Shown piece after piece: positions 44,007-53,555 of a stretch of DNA of 64,000 nucleotides (position 1 is the stretch's first letter; every line of letters starts with the position of its first letter). Source of the stretch: Billgrantia bachuensis. Lineage in GTDB: Bacteria; Pseudomonadota; Gammaproteobacteria; Pseudomonadales; Halomonadaceae. A program made the position numbers and the translations under genes. Location: NCBI RefSeq assembly GCF_011742165.1, contig NZ_JAAQTO010000018.1:1-64000 (forward strand), read 5' to 3'. Under the pieces are notes generated by a model. That model worked only from the letters and a program-made list of their open reading frames with translations, was not told the DNA's origin and made no database searches.

Positions 44007-44765
44007 ATGCCCCGCCATAGCTTGCCTGAACCCGAGGCCGTACCCAGCCTGCCGTTTCCCGGCTGGGAGTCGGTCAGCCGACTGCCGATACGCGACAATG
44101 GTGAACGCCTGGTGCCCATGAGCCTGGCACCGCCGCCGCTCAAGGTGTTTCCCGCCTATGCCCGGCTGGGCATACCCGGTGCGGTGCCGGAGTGCTTCGT
44201 ACGCGAGGGGGTCTACAAGGCGCTGCTCGCCGCGGCCCGGGCGCTGCCCAAGGGCCTCGGCCTGGTGGTGCTCGACGGTTGGCGCCCCTGGCGGGTGCAA
44301 CAATACCTGTTCGACACGCTGCACGAGGCGATCCACTTGCACCACCCGGATCTTGGCGAGGAGCAATTGCTCGAGCGTACCCGCGAGTTCGTCTCGCTGC
44401 CGAGCCGCGACCCGACCGCGCCGAGTCCGCACCTCACCGGCGGCGCCGTGGACGTCACCCTGTGCGATGCCGACGGCCTGCCGCTGGACATGGGCACGCT
44501 GTTCGACGAGGCGCTGCCCGCCTCGCACAGCGACCACTTCGAACGACTGGCGTCGCTCAGCCTGACGCAGCGCAGCGCGCGGGACAATCGCCGGCTGCTG
44601 CATAGCGTGATGACCAGGCAGGGCTTCACCAACCTGCCCAGCGAGTGGTGGCACTACGACCTGGGCGATCAGCTGTGGGCCCACTACGGCGGCCACGCTG
44701 AGGCCTTCTATGGCCCCGCCGAGCTGGACACCATCGAGAATCGCTGGCGCAGACAGCTGGGCTGA
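44007..44765 (+). CDS. D-alanyl-D-alanine dipeptidase (VanX/DdpX, peptidase M15D)
   Basis: A 252-residue metallopeptidase. The VanX zinc and catalytic residues are visible: SPHLTGGAVDVTL (SxHxxGxAxD) and the EWWHYD motif, plus the structural VVLDGWRPWRVQQ with its conserved Arg. It hydrolyses D-Ala-D-Ala or related dipeptides. There is no signal peptide, so it acts in the cytoplasm. It begins five bases after the TRAP large permease gene, suggesting joint use of an imported D-amino acid dipeptide or peptidoglycan fragment. There are no vanHA-type neighbours, so resistance is unlikely. Confidence 0.9.
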   Translation: MPRHSLPEPEAVPSLPFPGWESVSRLPIRDNGERLVPMSLAPPPLKVFPAYARLGIPGAVPECFVREGVYKALLAAARALPKGLGLVVLDGWRPWRVQQYLFDTLHEAIHLHHPDLGEEQLLERTREFVSLPSRDPTAPSPHLTGGAVDVTLCDADGLPLDMGTLFDEALPASHSDHFERLASLSLTQRSARDNRRLLHSVMTRQGFTNLPSEWWHYDLGDQLWAHYGGHAEAFYGPAELDTIENRWRRQLG

Positions 44766-44779
44766 GTGCGGCAACGAAA

Positions 44780-44809
44780 AAGCCCCACGGCATGAAAACC
44801 GTGGGGCTT
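44780..44809. terminator. Bidirectional terminator after TRAP/VanX operon
   Basis: AAGCCCCACGG and CCGTGGGGCTT form an 11-bp stem around CATGAAAA, preceded by an A run and followed by TT. It sits between convergent genes and can serve both. Confidence 0.8.
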
Positions 44810-44857
44810 CGAATGGGTGACACACCAGTTCAGATGCCTGCGCTAGCGTTCACAGCG

Positions 44858-45901
44858 TTACGGGTAGCTCATGCGCAGCAAGGTAAAAGGCGCTTCACAG
44901 GCGTGTCGCTCATCGCGTTCGTCAATGCTTCCCAACCCCAGGTGACGATCATTGTCGTAGGCGACCAACATGCGCTCGTGATCCAGAACCGCCAGGCCTT
45001 CCGCCTTATGCTCGAACTCCAGCGGCGAGCCATCCGCTGCAGTAACCAGTCTCGGGAGCCGGCCGGCGCGTAGATCGTCGAGACTCATCACCCAAAGGTA
45101 ACCGCCGATACAAGGCTTGCCGTTCTGCTCCGTCTCGAAACTGGTCAGCAAGTAGAGCCGGGCATGGTAGGGATCGTACTCCAGGCTGGACAAGCCGCAT
45201 TCGAACCTCACCCCCTCATGATGCCCGGGATCAAACGCATAGAACTCGCGCATCTCGTCGATGAAGACGAGGTTGCCCGTCTGGCTGATCTCGTAGTGCG
45301 CTCCCACCAGCCGGCTGACATAGCTGAAGTCGTCGTGCGTCTTACCCTGCTCACGCAGGCCGAAGAGCAACAGGCCATCTCCGCGCTCGCCCGGTATCGC
45401 CGCCAGCCCTTCGATCTTGTAGTACGGAAAGCCGATCGCCGCGTCGAGCTTGTTGCGCAGCTCCAGCGATCCCTCCACGCCGTCACGCGGATCCGGATCA
45501 ACGGCCTGCACCTTATCCGGCTCGCCCAGCGGCCATATCAGCAGATGGTTGTAGGCATTGAGGTCGTGGCTGGCGTCATCGATGCGGTCGAACCCGGTGG
45601 TCGCCAGAACATGGCGGCTGTCGGCGGTGAGGGCAAAGTCTTCGTACTTGACTGCCTGCTTGATCAGCGGCGTTGTGAAGTATTCCAGCTGTGTATCGTC
45701 CGGCCCCTCCGGGGTCATGGGCAGGGCGAATACCGCTGAACGATCCTCGCCTGGGATCGGCTTGTCGCTGGCCAAGATCAGGCGCTTGCCGTCGTATACC
45801 ACGGCGGAGACCTCGGCATTGACCGGTTTGCCCACATCATCGTGGAGGCCGACGGGAAAGCAGCGGATGGTGCCTTGTTGCAGAATGCTGGCGCTCGGCA
45901 T
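44858..45901 (-). CDS. Hypothetical beta-propeller-like protein
   Basis: A 347-residue soluble protein without signal peptide. Repeated strand motifs with internal HVLATTGFDR, KIEGLAAIPGERGDGLLLFGLRE and HKAEGLAVLDHERMLVAYDND (SDK/EGLA...-type) resemble SdiA-regulated/phytase-like propellers (DUF3616-like). The ATG at 45901 has GGAGAGG upstream and is preferred over the frame to 46006. No partner gene suggests a pathway. Confidence 0.75.
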   Translation of the reverse strand: MPSASILQQGTIRCFPVGLHDDVGKPVNAEVSAVVYDGKRLILASDKPIPGEDRSAVFALPMTPEGPDDTQLEYFTTPLIKQAVKYEDFALTADSRHVLATTGFDRIDDASHDLNAYNHLLIWPLGEPDKVQAVDPDPRDGVEGSLELRNKLDAAIGFPYYKIEGLAAIPGERGDGLLLFGLREQGKTHDDFSYVSRLVGAHYEISQTGNLVFIDEMREFYAFDPGHHEGVRFECGLSSLEYDPYHARLYLLTSFETEQNGKPCIGGYLWVMSLDDLRAGRLPRLVTAADGSPLEFEHKAEGLAVLDHERMLVAYDNDRHLGLGSIDERDERHACEAPFTLLRMSYP

Positions 45902-46054
45902 GGCAGGCCTCTCCTCGGTGTGCTCGATCCAGCTTAGCCTGTCCCCGAGCCATGGGTCGAATCCGCAAGATGCCGTTGCCACTGCCGAGCGGACAGTGCC
46001 CACCACCTGCTAGACTGGGTTAGCCTTACGATCACTACGAAAGGAAGGAAATAT

Positions 46055-46279
46055 ATGCCAACCAAGGCAGAACGGGACGTTGAAAAGGGCTACTCAAAAG
46101 CCGAGTTCGTCGCGAAGCTACGCCGCCTGGCAGATACCATCGAGAGTGGCGGGCGCTTCGATATCCAGATAGCCGGTGAACGAATCTATGTGCCGGCACG
46201 TGCAGAGTTCACCATCGAACACGAGCGTTCGGATGACGAAGAGGAAATAGAGTTTCAGATCAAATGGAAGAGGGAATAA
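46055..46279 (+). CDS. Amphi-Trp domain protein
   Basis: A 74-residue protein matching the amphi-Trp domain: [47 protein letters not shown], ending with acidic residues and IKWKRE. The function of the family is unknown; it is common in halophiles and archaea. An AAGGAAGGA ribosome-binding site is evident. Confidence 0.88.
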   Translation: MPTKAERDVEKGYSKAEFVAKLRRLADTIESGGRFDIQIAGERIYVPARAEFTIEHERSDDEEEIEFQIKWKRE

Positions 46280-46284
46280 ATTCT

Positions 46285-46361
46285 TGGCGCGCCCGGCAGG
46301 ATTCGAACCTGCGACCTTTGGCTTCGGAGGCCAACACTCTATCCAACTGAGCTACGGGCGC
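46285..46361 (-). tRNA. tRNA-Arg (anticodon CCG)
   Basis: A 77-base complete tRNA on the minus strand: acceptor GCGCCCG/CGGGCGC, D arm AGCTCAGTTGGATAGAGT, anticodon loop CTCCGAA, T loop TTCGAAT, and encoded CCA. Anticodon CCG reads CGG. It closely resembles E. coli tRNA-Arg(CCG). Confidence 0.97.
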
Positions 46362-46486
46362 TTATGCAAGATGGCGCAGGGAACCTTGTTGGTCCCGCAC
46401 GCCGGCAGCGTGTTGCCACCGAGAAACGGCCAACATCGTAACCGTCAGCGCCCGCGCTGTCCAGCCTGGCAGCCTTCCCGCCAAGC

Positions 46487-47608
46487 TCAGCGGCCAGAGT
46501 CGAAGATACGGTACGCCTGCGGCACCTCACCGACCGTCTCGGCGTCGCGTGCAGCATCCGCCAGGTAGCGCTCGAGCGCCTCGGCCCGGCGGGTCGCATC
46601 GGCTTCGAGCGCATAGCGCACCTCGGCCCGTGCACGCGCCACCTCGCCGGCCAATTCGGCTTCCATGGCACCACGAAAGCGATGCTCTTCAGCCTTGAGC
46701 ATTGCGTATTCCGTACCGGCGAAGCCGGCCAGGGCTACTGCCGTGGCGGTGGCACCAGCCAGCAGCGCTGCAGGGCCGGTCGGGGAGGTGGCCACGGAGG
46801 CCGCTGCTCCACTGCCGAGTGAGCGCGTCGCATGACCGCCCAGGCGCGCCACGATCCGCCCCGCCACGGCTTTCGACCCTTGCATCGCCGCACCCGCCAT
46901 GAGGCGATGGGCAAGCGCCCGGCTGATAGTGAGGCCAAGAGCGCCCCCTGCGGCAGCCGTTCCCCAACGCATCTCGTCCCTGCGGTCCTGGAAGGCGTGC
47001 TGCAATGCCAGGTCGAGATCGATCTCGTGTATTTCCTGTGACCCAGTGGCGCTCGCCTGCCGCTCGCCGTAGCGAGCATGGAGCGTCAGGGCGATCCCCT
47101 GCCCCAACCGCCGCTGGGCCTGCTCGAGACGCGTGGCGTAATCGGCTTCGAGCTCTTCCAGTGCAGCCTCGAAACCGCTGCGCTCGATCAATCGCTCGGT
47201 CAGTTGCGCCTGCAGCCACTCGTCCAGCCCACCCGACAGCGCCATCGCCAGTCGCATGTAGCTGCCTCGCAGTGAGAAATGCCAATCGAGGTACTCCGGC
47301 ACCGCAGCATCGAGCGGGGCGAAGGTAGTGTCCAAACGCGCATCGAGCCAGAGCTGCATCTCTTGGCGCAACCGCAGGTCCAGGCCGGCGGCGAGTTCGC
47401 CCAGTTCCCGCCCCAGGTCGGCATGGGTCTCGGCGTCTAGGGTAAGCGTTTCACCGTCGATCACGACCCGGAAAAGCGGTGCCTCGCTGCGCGACTGCAG
47501 CAGGTAATAGGCCAGGGCGAGGCCCAGCAGCAGCAGCGTCGCCAGCAACGGGCCCAGGATCCAGGCTATTACCGGCAAGCGCCATATGGTGCCGACGCGT
47601 GTCGTCAT
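46487..47608 (-). CDS. Hypothetical membrane protein, second of a coupled pair
   Basis: A 373-residue protein: an N-terminal hydrophobic anchor (about 12-35), a long helical periplasmic region with LERAQRRLGQ-type coiled-coil character, Ala/Gly-rich hydrophobic stretches (about 215-245 and 270-305) and a charged C-terminal helix. No known family. The ATG at 47608 has GGGAGGG upstream and overlaps the stop of the preceding gene (ATGA). The pair is probably a two-component membrane complex of unknown function. Confidence 0.7.
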   Translation of the reverse strand: MTTRVGTIWRLPVIAWILGPLLATLLLLGLALAYYLLQSRSEAPLFRVVIDGETLTLDAETHADLGRELGELAAGLDLRLRQEMQLWLDARLDTTFAPLDAAVPEYLDWHFSLRGSYMRLAMALSGGLDEWLQAQLTERLIERSGFEAALEELEADYATRLEQAQRRLGQGIALTLHARYGERQASATGSQEIHEIDLDLALQHAFQDRRDEMRWGTAAAGGALGLTISRALAHRLMAGAAMQGSKAVAGRIVARLGGHATRSLGSGAAASVATSPTGPAALLAGATATAVALAGFAGTEYAMLKAEEHRFRGAMEAELAGEVARARAEVRYALEADATRRAEALERYLADAARDAETVGEVPQAYRIFDSGR

Positions 47609-48432
47609 GCGGATCCCTCCCGTCCGTTCTCGGGCCACTGCGTCAGCCAATCGCGCAGGGCGTCGACGCCCACCAGCAGCCTGACACACGCCCAGGCGAA
47701 GGCGCTCTGGGACAGCAACAGTACCAGCCAGCCGATCAGCACCATCCATTCATCGATCCCGGTTCGGGTCGCGGCATTCTGCATCGCCCAGTACTGCGAC
47801 AGTTCCAAGGCCTGGGCAAGGCGCTCGAAGAAGCCGAGCAACGAGCCTCCCGCTGCGGTGGAGACGTGCCGCACCAGGGCCTCCTCCCAGGCTAGTCCGA
47901 TCAGATAGGGTTGTGGCAACCACAGCGCCAAAAGCATCAGCAGCAGCGCCAGCAGGCCACCGACGGGCCAGACCAACAGGCGGCGGGTGAGTGACGGGAT
48001 GTAGGCGGCGACCACGTGCCGCGCCATGCGCCGGCGCAGGGAGGCCTGCAACCATCCCAGCGCCAGCGCTGCCAGCAGCAGTGCCGGCCAGGCAACCGGC
48101 GAGAGCAGGCGGAGCTGCACCAGCAACAGCAGCGCCAGCAGAAGGCCAAGCAGTTGATGGCTCAGAATCATGATCAGCCCGCCTCGTAACCGGCGGTGCC
48201 AGGGCGAAGACTCACGCAGGTACTGGCCCAACCAGGCACTGCGCCGCAGCCGCGAGGCCTCGAAGCTGCCGGCGAAGATCAACTGACCGGCGACCGACCA
48301 GGCCGGCAGCAACAGCATGCCGGCCAGCCCCGGCGTCAACCGAGACCACGCCAGCAGCCCGACGACTGCCAGCACGACGTGCCCATGCCGATACAAGATG
48401 CCGCGCCAGGCGGCGTAACGCCGCTCGCTCAT
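47605..48432 (-). CDS. Hypothetical polytopic membrane protein, first of a coupled pair
   Basis: A 275-residue protein with about six hydrophobic segments, rich in Leu and Ala (HVVLAVVGLLAW; LLLALLLLVQLRLL; LLALLLMLLALWL). The ATG at 48432 follows GAGGGGGCC and gives MSERRYAAW. It is translationally coupled to the following gene. No family is recognised. It lies downstream of lhgO on the same strand. Confidence 0.7.
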   Translation of the reverse strand: MSERRYAAWRGILYRHGHVVLAVVGLLAWSRLTPGLAGMLLLPAWSVAGQLIFAGSFEASRLRRSAWLGQYLRESSPWHRRLRGGLIMILSHQLLGLLLALLLLVQLRLLSPVAWPALLLAALALGWLQASLRRRMARHVVAAYIPSLTRRLLVWPVGGLLALLLMLLALWLPQPYLIGLAWEEALVRHVSTAAGGSLLGFFERLAQALELSQYWAMQNAATRTGIDEWMVLIGWLVLLLSQSAFAWACVRLLVGVDALRDWLTQWPENGREGSA

Positions 48433-48489
48433 GGCCCCCTCATGCGAGTGGCGGGTCAACGCTACGCCCGCCGCTGCCGCCCGCAGTAT

Positions 48490-49689
48490 TCACGTCCCCT
48501 CGATCATCTCGCCAACCTTCTCCAGGATATGCCGGCCGATGGGCAGCGCAGAGGTGGCTGCCGGAGACGGAGCGTTACAGACGTTGACTGTGCGCCGGGT
48601 ATTGACGAACAGGAAGTCGTCGATCAGCCGGCCGTCGCGGGAGACGGCCTGGGCGCGAACGCCGGCGGGCCACGGCTCGAGATCGTCCAGCGTCAGGCTG
48701 GGGCAGTACTTGCGCACCTCTTCCAGGTAGCCGCGACGCCACAGAGAATTCTTCATTTCTTGCAGACCGGGCCGCAGGTTGCGTCCCAGCACCTTGAGAA
48801 TACCGGGATTGCTGAACATGCGTGCCATGTCGAGCAGTGAAGCGTCGCCCTTGCGATACCCCTCGCGCTTGAACGCCAGCACCGCGTTGGGCCCAACGGT
48901 CACCGAACCGTCGATCATGCGCGTCAGGTGCACCCCCAGGAACGGCATGGAAGGGTCGGGGATGGGATAGATGAGGTGCTTGACGATACTGCTGAGCCGG
49001 TCGGGCAAGCGGTAATACTCGCCACGGAACGGACAGATGGAGAAGCCGGGGTTTCGCCCCAGCAGGCGCACGACGCGATCCGCCATCAGCCCCGAACAGG
49101 TCACCAGGTAGCGACTGTGGAATTCGCCTTGGGACGTATCGACGAGGACCTCCCCGGTACGCTCGGCTATCCCGGTAACCATGTGGTCATAGCGGATCTG
49201 GCCACCACGACGCTGGAACTCCTCGGCCATCGCCTCGGCCACCCGGGCATAGCTGACGATACCGCTGGAGGGCACGAAGATGGCACCGAGACCGGTGATA
49301 TGGGGTTCGCGCTCCTTCAGCTCCCCGGCAGAAAGCCACTCCCTCTCCAGCCCGTTGGCAGCGGTGCGCTCCCACAGCGCTTCCATTCGCTGCACCTCCT
49401 GCGGGTTGGTCGCCACCAGCAGCTTGCCGCAGACCTCGTAAGGAATGGCATGGCGATCGCAGAATTCCTTGGTAGCGCGATTGCCCTCGAGACAGAAGCG
49501 CGCCTTGAGGCTGCCCGGCGTATAGTAGACACCGGCATGAATCACGCCGCTGTTATGGCCGCTCTGGTGCTGCGCGGGGCCGCTCTCCTTCTCCAGCAGC
49601 AGCATTTTCTTGTCGGGATAGCGCTCGATGAGTTGCATCGCGGTGGAAAGGCCGAGAATGCCGCCACCAAGAATGATGAAATCGTACAC
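48490..49689 (-). CDS. lhgO: L-2-hydroxyglutarate oxidase (LhgO)
   Basis: A 399-residue FAD-dependent oxidoreductase of the DAO family. The N-terminal dinucleotide motif (FIILGGGILGLSTAMQLIERYP) and the QSGHNSGVIHAGVYYTPGSLKARFCLEG segment are typical of LhgO, which oxidises L-2-hydroxyglutarate to 2-oxoglutarate and passes electrons to the quinone pool. The best start is a GTG at 49689 with GAGG upstream (MYDFIILGG); upstream codons are out-of-family. Confidence 0.88.
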   Translation of the reverse strand: MYDFIILGGGILGLSTAMQLIERYPDKKMLLLEKESGPAQHQSGHNSGVIHAGVYYTPGSLKARFCLEGNRATKEFCDRHAIPYEVCGKLLVATNPQEVQRMEALWERTAANGLEREWLSAGELKEREPHITGLGAIFVPSSGIVSYARVAEAMAEEFQRRGGQIRYDHMVTGIAERTGEVLVDTSQGEFHSRYLVTCSGLMADRVVRLLGRNPGFSICPFRGEYYRLPDRLSSIVKHLIYPIPDPSMPFLGVHLTRMIDGSVTVGPNAVLAFKREGYRKGDASLLDMARMFSNPGILKVLGRNLRPGLQEMKNSLWRRGYLEEVRKYCPSLTLDDLEPWPAGVRAQAVSRDGRLIDDFLFVNTRRTVNVCNAPSPAATSALPIGRHILEKVGEMIEGT

Positions 49690-49934
49690 GCAGGCCTCGC
49701 GTCGCCAGTGGGAACACATCGAAGTTGGCTACCACGATACTCGCCGACCGCTGCGCTGACCAGCCGCCTCGAGCCGCTACGCCGACTCATGTCAATGACG
49801 TGGGTAACGGCGTTTTCCAGCGGTTTGCTATATCGGTATACTAGCGCCCATTGTGTGTATCACGGCGCTCCGGCTGTCGCGTGCCGTCGTCGCCAAACAG
49901 ATTACGATTACAGGACCGTCGAGAGGTGGTGAGA

Positions 49935-50876
49935 GTGAAATCCAGCAAGCTGATCATGGGGTGTCTGGCCACCCTGGGCCTGGTCGCGGGCACCGCGTCC
50001 GTTCAGGCCGAAGTGGACCGCGATGCCATTGCCGAGCGCCTGAAGCCGGTGGGCGAACTCTGCCTGCAGGGCGATGAGTGTGGCACGGCAGCAGCCGCAA
50101 GCGATTCGGGTGGCGGTGGCGAAGGCGCCGATGGCGAAGGCATCTACAGCCAGGTCTGCATGGCTTGCCATGAAACCGGCGCCGCCGGTGCGCCGGTACG
50201 CGGCCAGGAAGACGCCTGGGCCGACCGCGTCGACAAAGGCTGGGACACGCTGCTGGATCATGCCATCAACGGCTTCAACGCCATGCCGGCCCGCGGCGGC
50301 AACCCCAACCTCTCCGACGAGGAAGTCGCCGCCGCCACCGCGCACCTGGTGGATCCGGTAATGGACGTGCCGGAGCTGGGCGGCGATGAAGAAGCCGCCG
50401 GTGGCGACGAGGCCGCATCCGATGAACAGGCCGCCGGCGATGACGAAGCCGCTGCCGAAGAACAAGCGACCGGCGAAGAGGCCGACGCGACCGAGGCCGT
50501 GACCGAAGAAGGCGCCATCGAAGAAGGCGCCGAAGCCGCCGCCGTGGCGACCGAGGACGCCCCCGCAGACGAAGAGGCCGTCGAGGAAGCTTCCGCCGAC
50601 GAGCAAGCGGCAGGCGACGAGCCGGCCCATGCCGGGATAGACGGCGAGGCGATCTACAACCAGGCCTGCATGGCCTGCCACATGACCGGTGCCGCCGGTG
50701 CCCCACGCCGCGGCGAAGCCGGCGAGTGGGAAGGGCGTATCGATCAGGACATCGAGACGTTGTACGACCATGCCATCAACGGCGTCGGTGCCATGCCGCC
50801 CAAGGGCGGCAACATGGGGCTCTCCGACGACGAGGTGCGTGCCGCCGTGGACTTCCTGGTCGAGCCCGTCAAGTAA
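49935..50876 (+). CDS. Di-haem c-type cytochrome with acidic linker
   Basis: A 313-residue exported protein: signal peptide (about 1-25, SVQA), two homologous cytochrome c5-type domains with CMACH haem motifs (Cys75-Cys78-His79 and Cys245-Cys248-His249) and probable axial Met in NAMPARGG and GAMPPKGG. A linker of about 85 residues (146-232) joins them and consists almost entirely of Glu, Asp, Ala and Gly. The GTG at 49935 has GAGAGG eight bases upstream. It is a periplasmic electron carrier; the acidic linker suits a halophile. Confidence 0.88.
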   Translation: MKSSKLIMGCLATLGLVAGTASVQAEVDRDAIAERLKPVGELCLQGDECGTAAAASDSGGGGEGADGEGIYSQVCMACHETGAAGAPVRGQEDAWADRVDKGWDTLLDHAINGFNAMPARGGNPNLSDEEVAAATAHLVDPVMDVPELGGDEEAAGGDEAASDEQAAGDDEAAAEEQATGEEADATEAVTEEGAIEEGAEAAAVATEDAPADEEAVEEASADEQAAGDEPAHAGIDGEAIYNQACMACHMTGAAGAPRRGEAGEWEGRIDQDIETLYDHAINGVGAMPPKGGNMGLSDDEVRAAVDFLVEPVK

Positions 50877-50899
50877 CCTGCAGCGCAGGTCTGGAACCA

Positions 50900-50928
50900 A
50901 CGACGGGGCGCTTCTGGCGCCCCGTCGT
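50900..50928 (+). terminator. Terminator after cytochrome gene
   Basis: ACGACGGGGCGC and GCGCCCCGTCGT form a 12-bp perfect stem with a five-base loop, 24 bases past the cytochrome stop and before convergent rep. Confidence 0.75.
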
Positions 50929-50960
50929 CGTTCATGTCTTCCCCCGCCACCCGTCGGGAT

Positions 50961-53012
50961 TCAACCCAGCAGCGAACGCAGCCCGGCAATGGCGTCCTGC
51001 CCCCGCGCCTGTTTCTTGTCCGGATCCTCCTTGTCGGCGCGGCCTTCCCACTCCAGGTCGTCCGGCGGCAACTCGTCGAGGAAGCGGCTCGGCGTGCAGT
51101 CCATCAGCTCGCCGAAGGCCTTGCGCTGGCGCGCCAAGGTCAGGGTCAGGGTCTGGCGTGCGCGGGTGATGCCGACATAGGCCAGGCGGCGCTCCTCCTC
51201 CACCGTCCCCGCCTCGATGGCGTTGCGGTGGGGCAGGAGTTCCTCCTCGAGGCCCATCAGGTAGACGTGGGGGAACTCCAGTCCCTTGGAGGCGTGCATG
51301 GTCAGCAACTGCACCTTGTCAGTGTCGTCCTCCTCGGCCTGCTGTTCGAGGATGTCGCGCAGCACCAGCCGCGAGATGGCCGCCTCCACGTCGTCGGTTT
51401 CGGCGGCGTCTTCCGCCTCGATCTCCTCGGGGTCGCGCCTCATCGACTTCTCGAGCTGATCGATCAGCGTCCACACGTTGGCCATGCGCCGCTCGGCGAT
51501 GGTGGGCGCGCTGGCGTTCTGGTAGAGCCACGCCTCGTAGTCCATCTCGTGCAGCATACCGCGTATCGCCGCCAGCGAATCACCTTCGTCCATGCGCCGG
51601 CGCACGCCGTCGATGAAGTGAGTGAAACGCCCTAGCCGCTCCACCGCCCGCGCCGGCAGCTGCTGCTCCAGGCCCAGCTCATGGCAGGCGTCGAACAGCG
51701 AGGCACCGCGTTCGGTGGCGTAGTTGGCCAGCTTCTCCAGGGTTCCGGGGCCGATCTCGCGGCGCGGCACGTTGACGATGCGCAGGAAGGCGTTGTCGTC
51801 GGCCGGATTGATCAACAGGCGCAGGTAGGCCATGGCGTCCTTGATCTCGTTGCGCGAGAAGAACGACGTACCACCGGAGAGCTTGTAGGGAATCTGGTAG
51901 TGCTGCAGCTTGAGCTCCAGCAGGCGGGCCTGGAAGTTGCCGCGGTAGAGCACGGCGAAGTCGCGCCACTCGGCGCGCTCCTTGATGCGTCGGGTGAGGA
52001 TCTCGCTGGCCACCCGCTCGGCCTCGGCCTCCTCATGGCGATTGACCACCACGCGGATCGGCGCGCCCTGCCCCATCTCCGACCACAGGGTCTTGTCGTA
52101 GACGTGCGGGTTGTTGGCGATCAGGGTGTTAGCGGCGCGCAGGATGGTGCCGGTGGAGCGGTAGTTCTGCTCCAGCTTGACCACGTTGAGGCGCGGGAAG
52201 TCCTCGCCCAGGGTCACCAGGTTCTCGGGCCGCGCCCCACGCCAGGCATAGATCGACTGGTCGTCGTCGCCCACCACGGTAAAGGTCTTGCGCTCCGCCA
52301 TCAGCAGCTTGACCAGCAGGTACTGCGAGACGTTGGTGTCCTGGTACTCGTCGACCAGCATGTAGTGGATCTTGCGCCGCCAGCGTGCCAGCACCTCGGG
52401 GTTGTCCTTGAGCAGCACCACCGGCAGCAGGATCAGGTCGTCGAAGTCCACCGCGTTGTAGGCCTTGAGGTGGCGCACGTAGGCCTCGTAGACCCGCGCG
52501 GCATACTGTTCGTCTTCGTCAACGGCGTGGGACAGCGCCTGGCCCGGCAGCACCAGGTCGTTCTTCCACTCCGAGATCTGGTGCTGCACGGCGTTGATCT
52601 GCTCGGCGTCGACCTGGGCGTCCTTGTTCATCAGATCGCGCAGCAGCGCCTTGGCGTCCTCGGGGTCGAACAGCGAGAAACCCGGCTTGTAGCCCAGCGC
52701 CTTGAGCTCGCCGCGAATGATATTGAGTCCCAGGGTGTGAAAGGTCGAGACGGTCAGCCCGTGGCCCTCCTTGCCCTTGAGCATCTGCCCCACCCGCTCC
52801 TTCATCTCGCGGGCGGCCTTGTTGGTGAAGGTAACGGCGGCGATGCGGCGTGCGCTCATGCCGCAAACCTGCACCAGGTAGGCGATCTTGGTAGTGATCA
52901 CGCTGGTCTTGCCCGAACCGGCGCCGGCCAGCACCAGGCAGGGGCCGTCGATGTAGCGCACGGCTTCCTGCTGGCGCGGATTGAGCTTGGCGAGGCGTTG
53001 CTGAATGCTCAT
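50961..53012 (-). CDS. rep: ATP-dependent DNA helicase Rep
   Basis: A 683-residue superfamily 1A helicase. Walker A (AGAGSGKTSVIT), motif Ia (VTFTNKAAREM), motif II (LVDEYQDTN), motif III (VVGDDDQSIYAWRGA), motif IV (LEQNYRSTG) and motif VI (YVGITRARQTLTLT) are visible. It unwinds 3'-5' to clear proteins ahead of the replication fork. Length and the start sequence MSIQQRLAKLNPRQQEAVRYIDGP match Rep rather than UvrD. Confidence 0.96.
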   Translation of the reverse strand: MSIQQRLAKLNPRQQEAVRYIDGPCLVLAGAGSGKTSVITTKIAYLVQVCGMSARRIAAVTFTNKAAREMKERVGQMLKGKEGHGLTVSTFHTLGLNIIRGELKALGYKPGFSLFDPEDAKALLRDLMNKDAQVDAEQINAVQHQISEWKNDLVLPGQALSHAVDEDEQYAARVYEAYVRHLKAYNAVDFDDLILLPVVLLKDNPEVLARWRRKIHYMLVDEYQDTNVSQYLLVKLLMAERKTFTVVGDDDQSIYAWRGARPENLVTLGEDFPRLNVVKLEQNYRSTGTILRAANTLIANNPHVYDKTLWSEMGQGAPIRVVVNRHEEAEAERVASEILTRRIKERAEWRDFAVLYRGNFQARLLELKLQHYQIPYKLSGGTSFFSRNEIKDAMAYLRLLINPADDNAFLRIVNVPRREIGPGTLEKLANYATERGASLFDACHELGLEQQLPARAVERLGRFTHFIDGVRRRMDEGDSLAAIRGMLHEMDYEAWLYQNASAPTIAERRMANVWTLIDQLEKSMRRDPEEIEAEDAAETDDVEAAISRLVLRDILEQQAEEDDTDKVQLLTMHASKGLEFPHVYLMGLEEELLPHRNAIEAGTVEEERRLAYVGITRARQTLTLTLARQRKAFGELMDCTPSRFLDELPPDDLEWEGRADKEDPDKKQARGQDAIAGLRSLLG

Positions 53013-53016
53013 GGGT

Positions 53017-53490
53017 TCACTCGGGCTGCGCCGCGCCGGCGAAGCCTAGCTGGCGCCAGGCCTCGAACACCAGGATGGCGCAGGCGTTGGAGAGATTGAG
53101 GCTGCGGCTGCCCGGCAGCATGGGGATGCGCAGGCGCTGCTCCGGCGGCAGGGCATCCAGCATGGCCTGTGGCAGGCCGCGGGTCTCGGGGCCGAACAGC
53201 AGGGCATCGCCGGAGCGATAGTTCGGCTCATGGTAGCCCGTTCGGCCTCGGGTCGATACGGCGAATACCCGCGAGGGTGAGACCGCATCGACGAAAGCCG
53301 GCCAATCGCGATGCACGCTGACGGCCGCCCACTCGTGATAGTCGAGCCCGGCGCGGCGCAGGCGCTTGTCGTCGAGCACGAAGCCCAGCGGCTCGATCAG
53401 GTGCAGGCGAAAACCGCTGTTGGCGCACAGACGAATCAGGTTGCCGGTATTGGGCGGGATCTCGGGTTCGAAGAGCACGACATCGAGCAT
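53017..53490 (-). CDS. trmL: tRNA (cytidine(34)-2'-O)-methyltransferase TrmL
   Basis: A 157-residue SPOUT methyltransferase. It has [26 protein letters not shown] and the trefoil-knot motifs [34 protein letters not shown]. TrmL methylates the wobble base of tRNA-Leu isoacceptors. It is four bases upstream of rep on the same strand. Confidence 0.94.
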   Translation of the reverse strand: MLDVVLFEPEIPPNTGNLIRLCANSGFRLHLIEPLGFVLDDKRLRRAGLDYHEWAAVSVHRDWPAFVDAVSPSRVFAVSTRGRTGYHEPNYRSGDALLFGPETRGLPQAMLDALPPEQRLRIPMLPGSRSLNLSNACAILVFEAWRQLGFAGAAQPE

Positions 53491-53555
53491 GGCGGCCTGT
53501 CGGGTAAATGCGCGCGGGCCCCTGCCGGAACCCGCCGCTACAGCGTGGGGAGCGA

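Noticed and set aside
44007..44765. VanX-type glycopeptide resistance
   Set aside because: No vanH, vanA or vanRS-like genes are near, and the gene is fused in operon with a TRAP transporter; D-Ala-D-Ala use is more likely.
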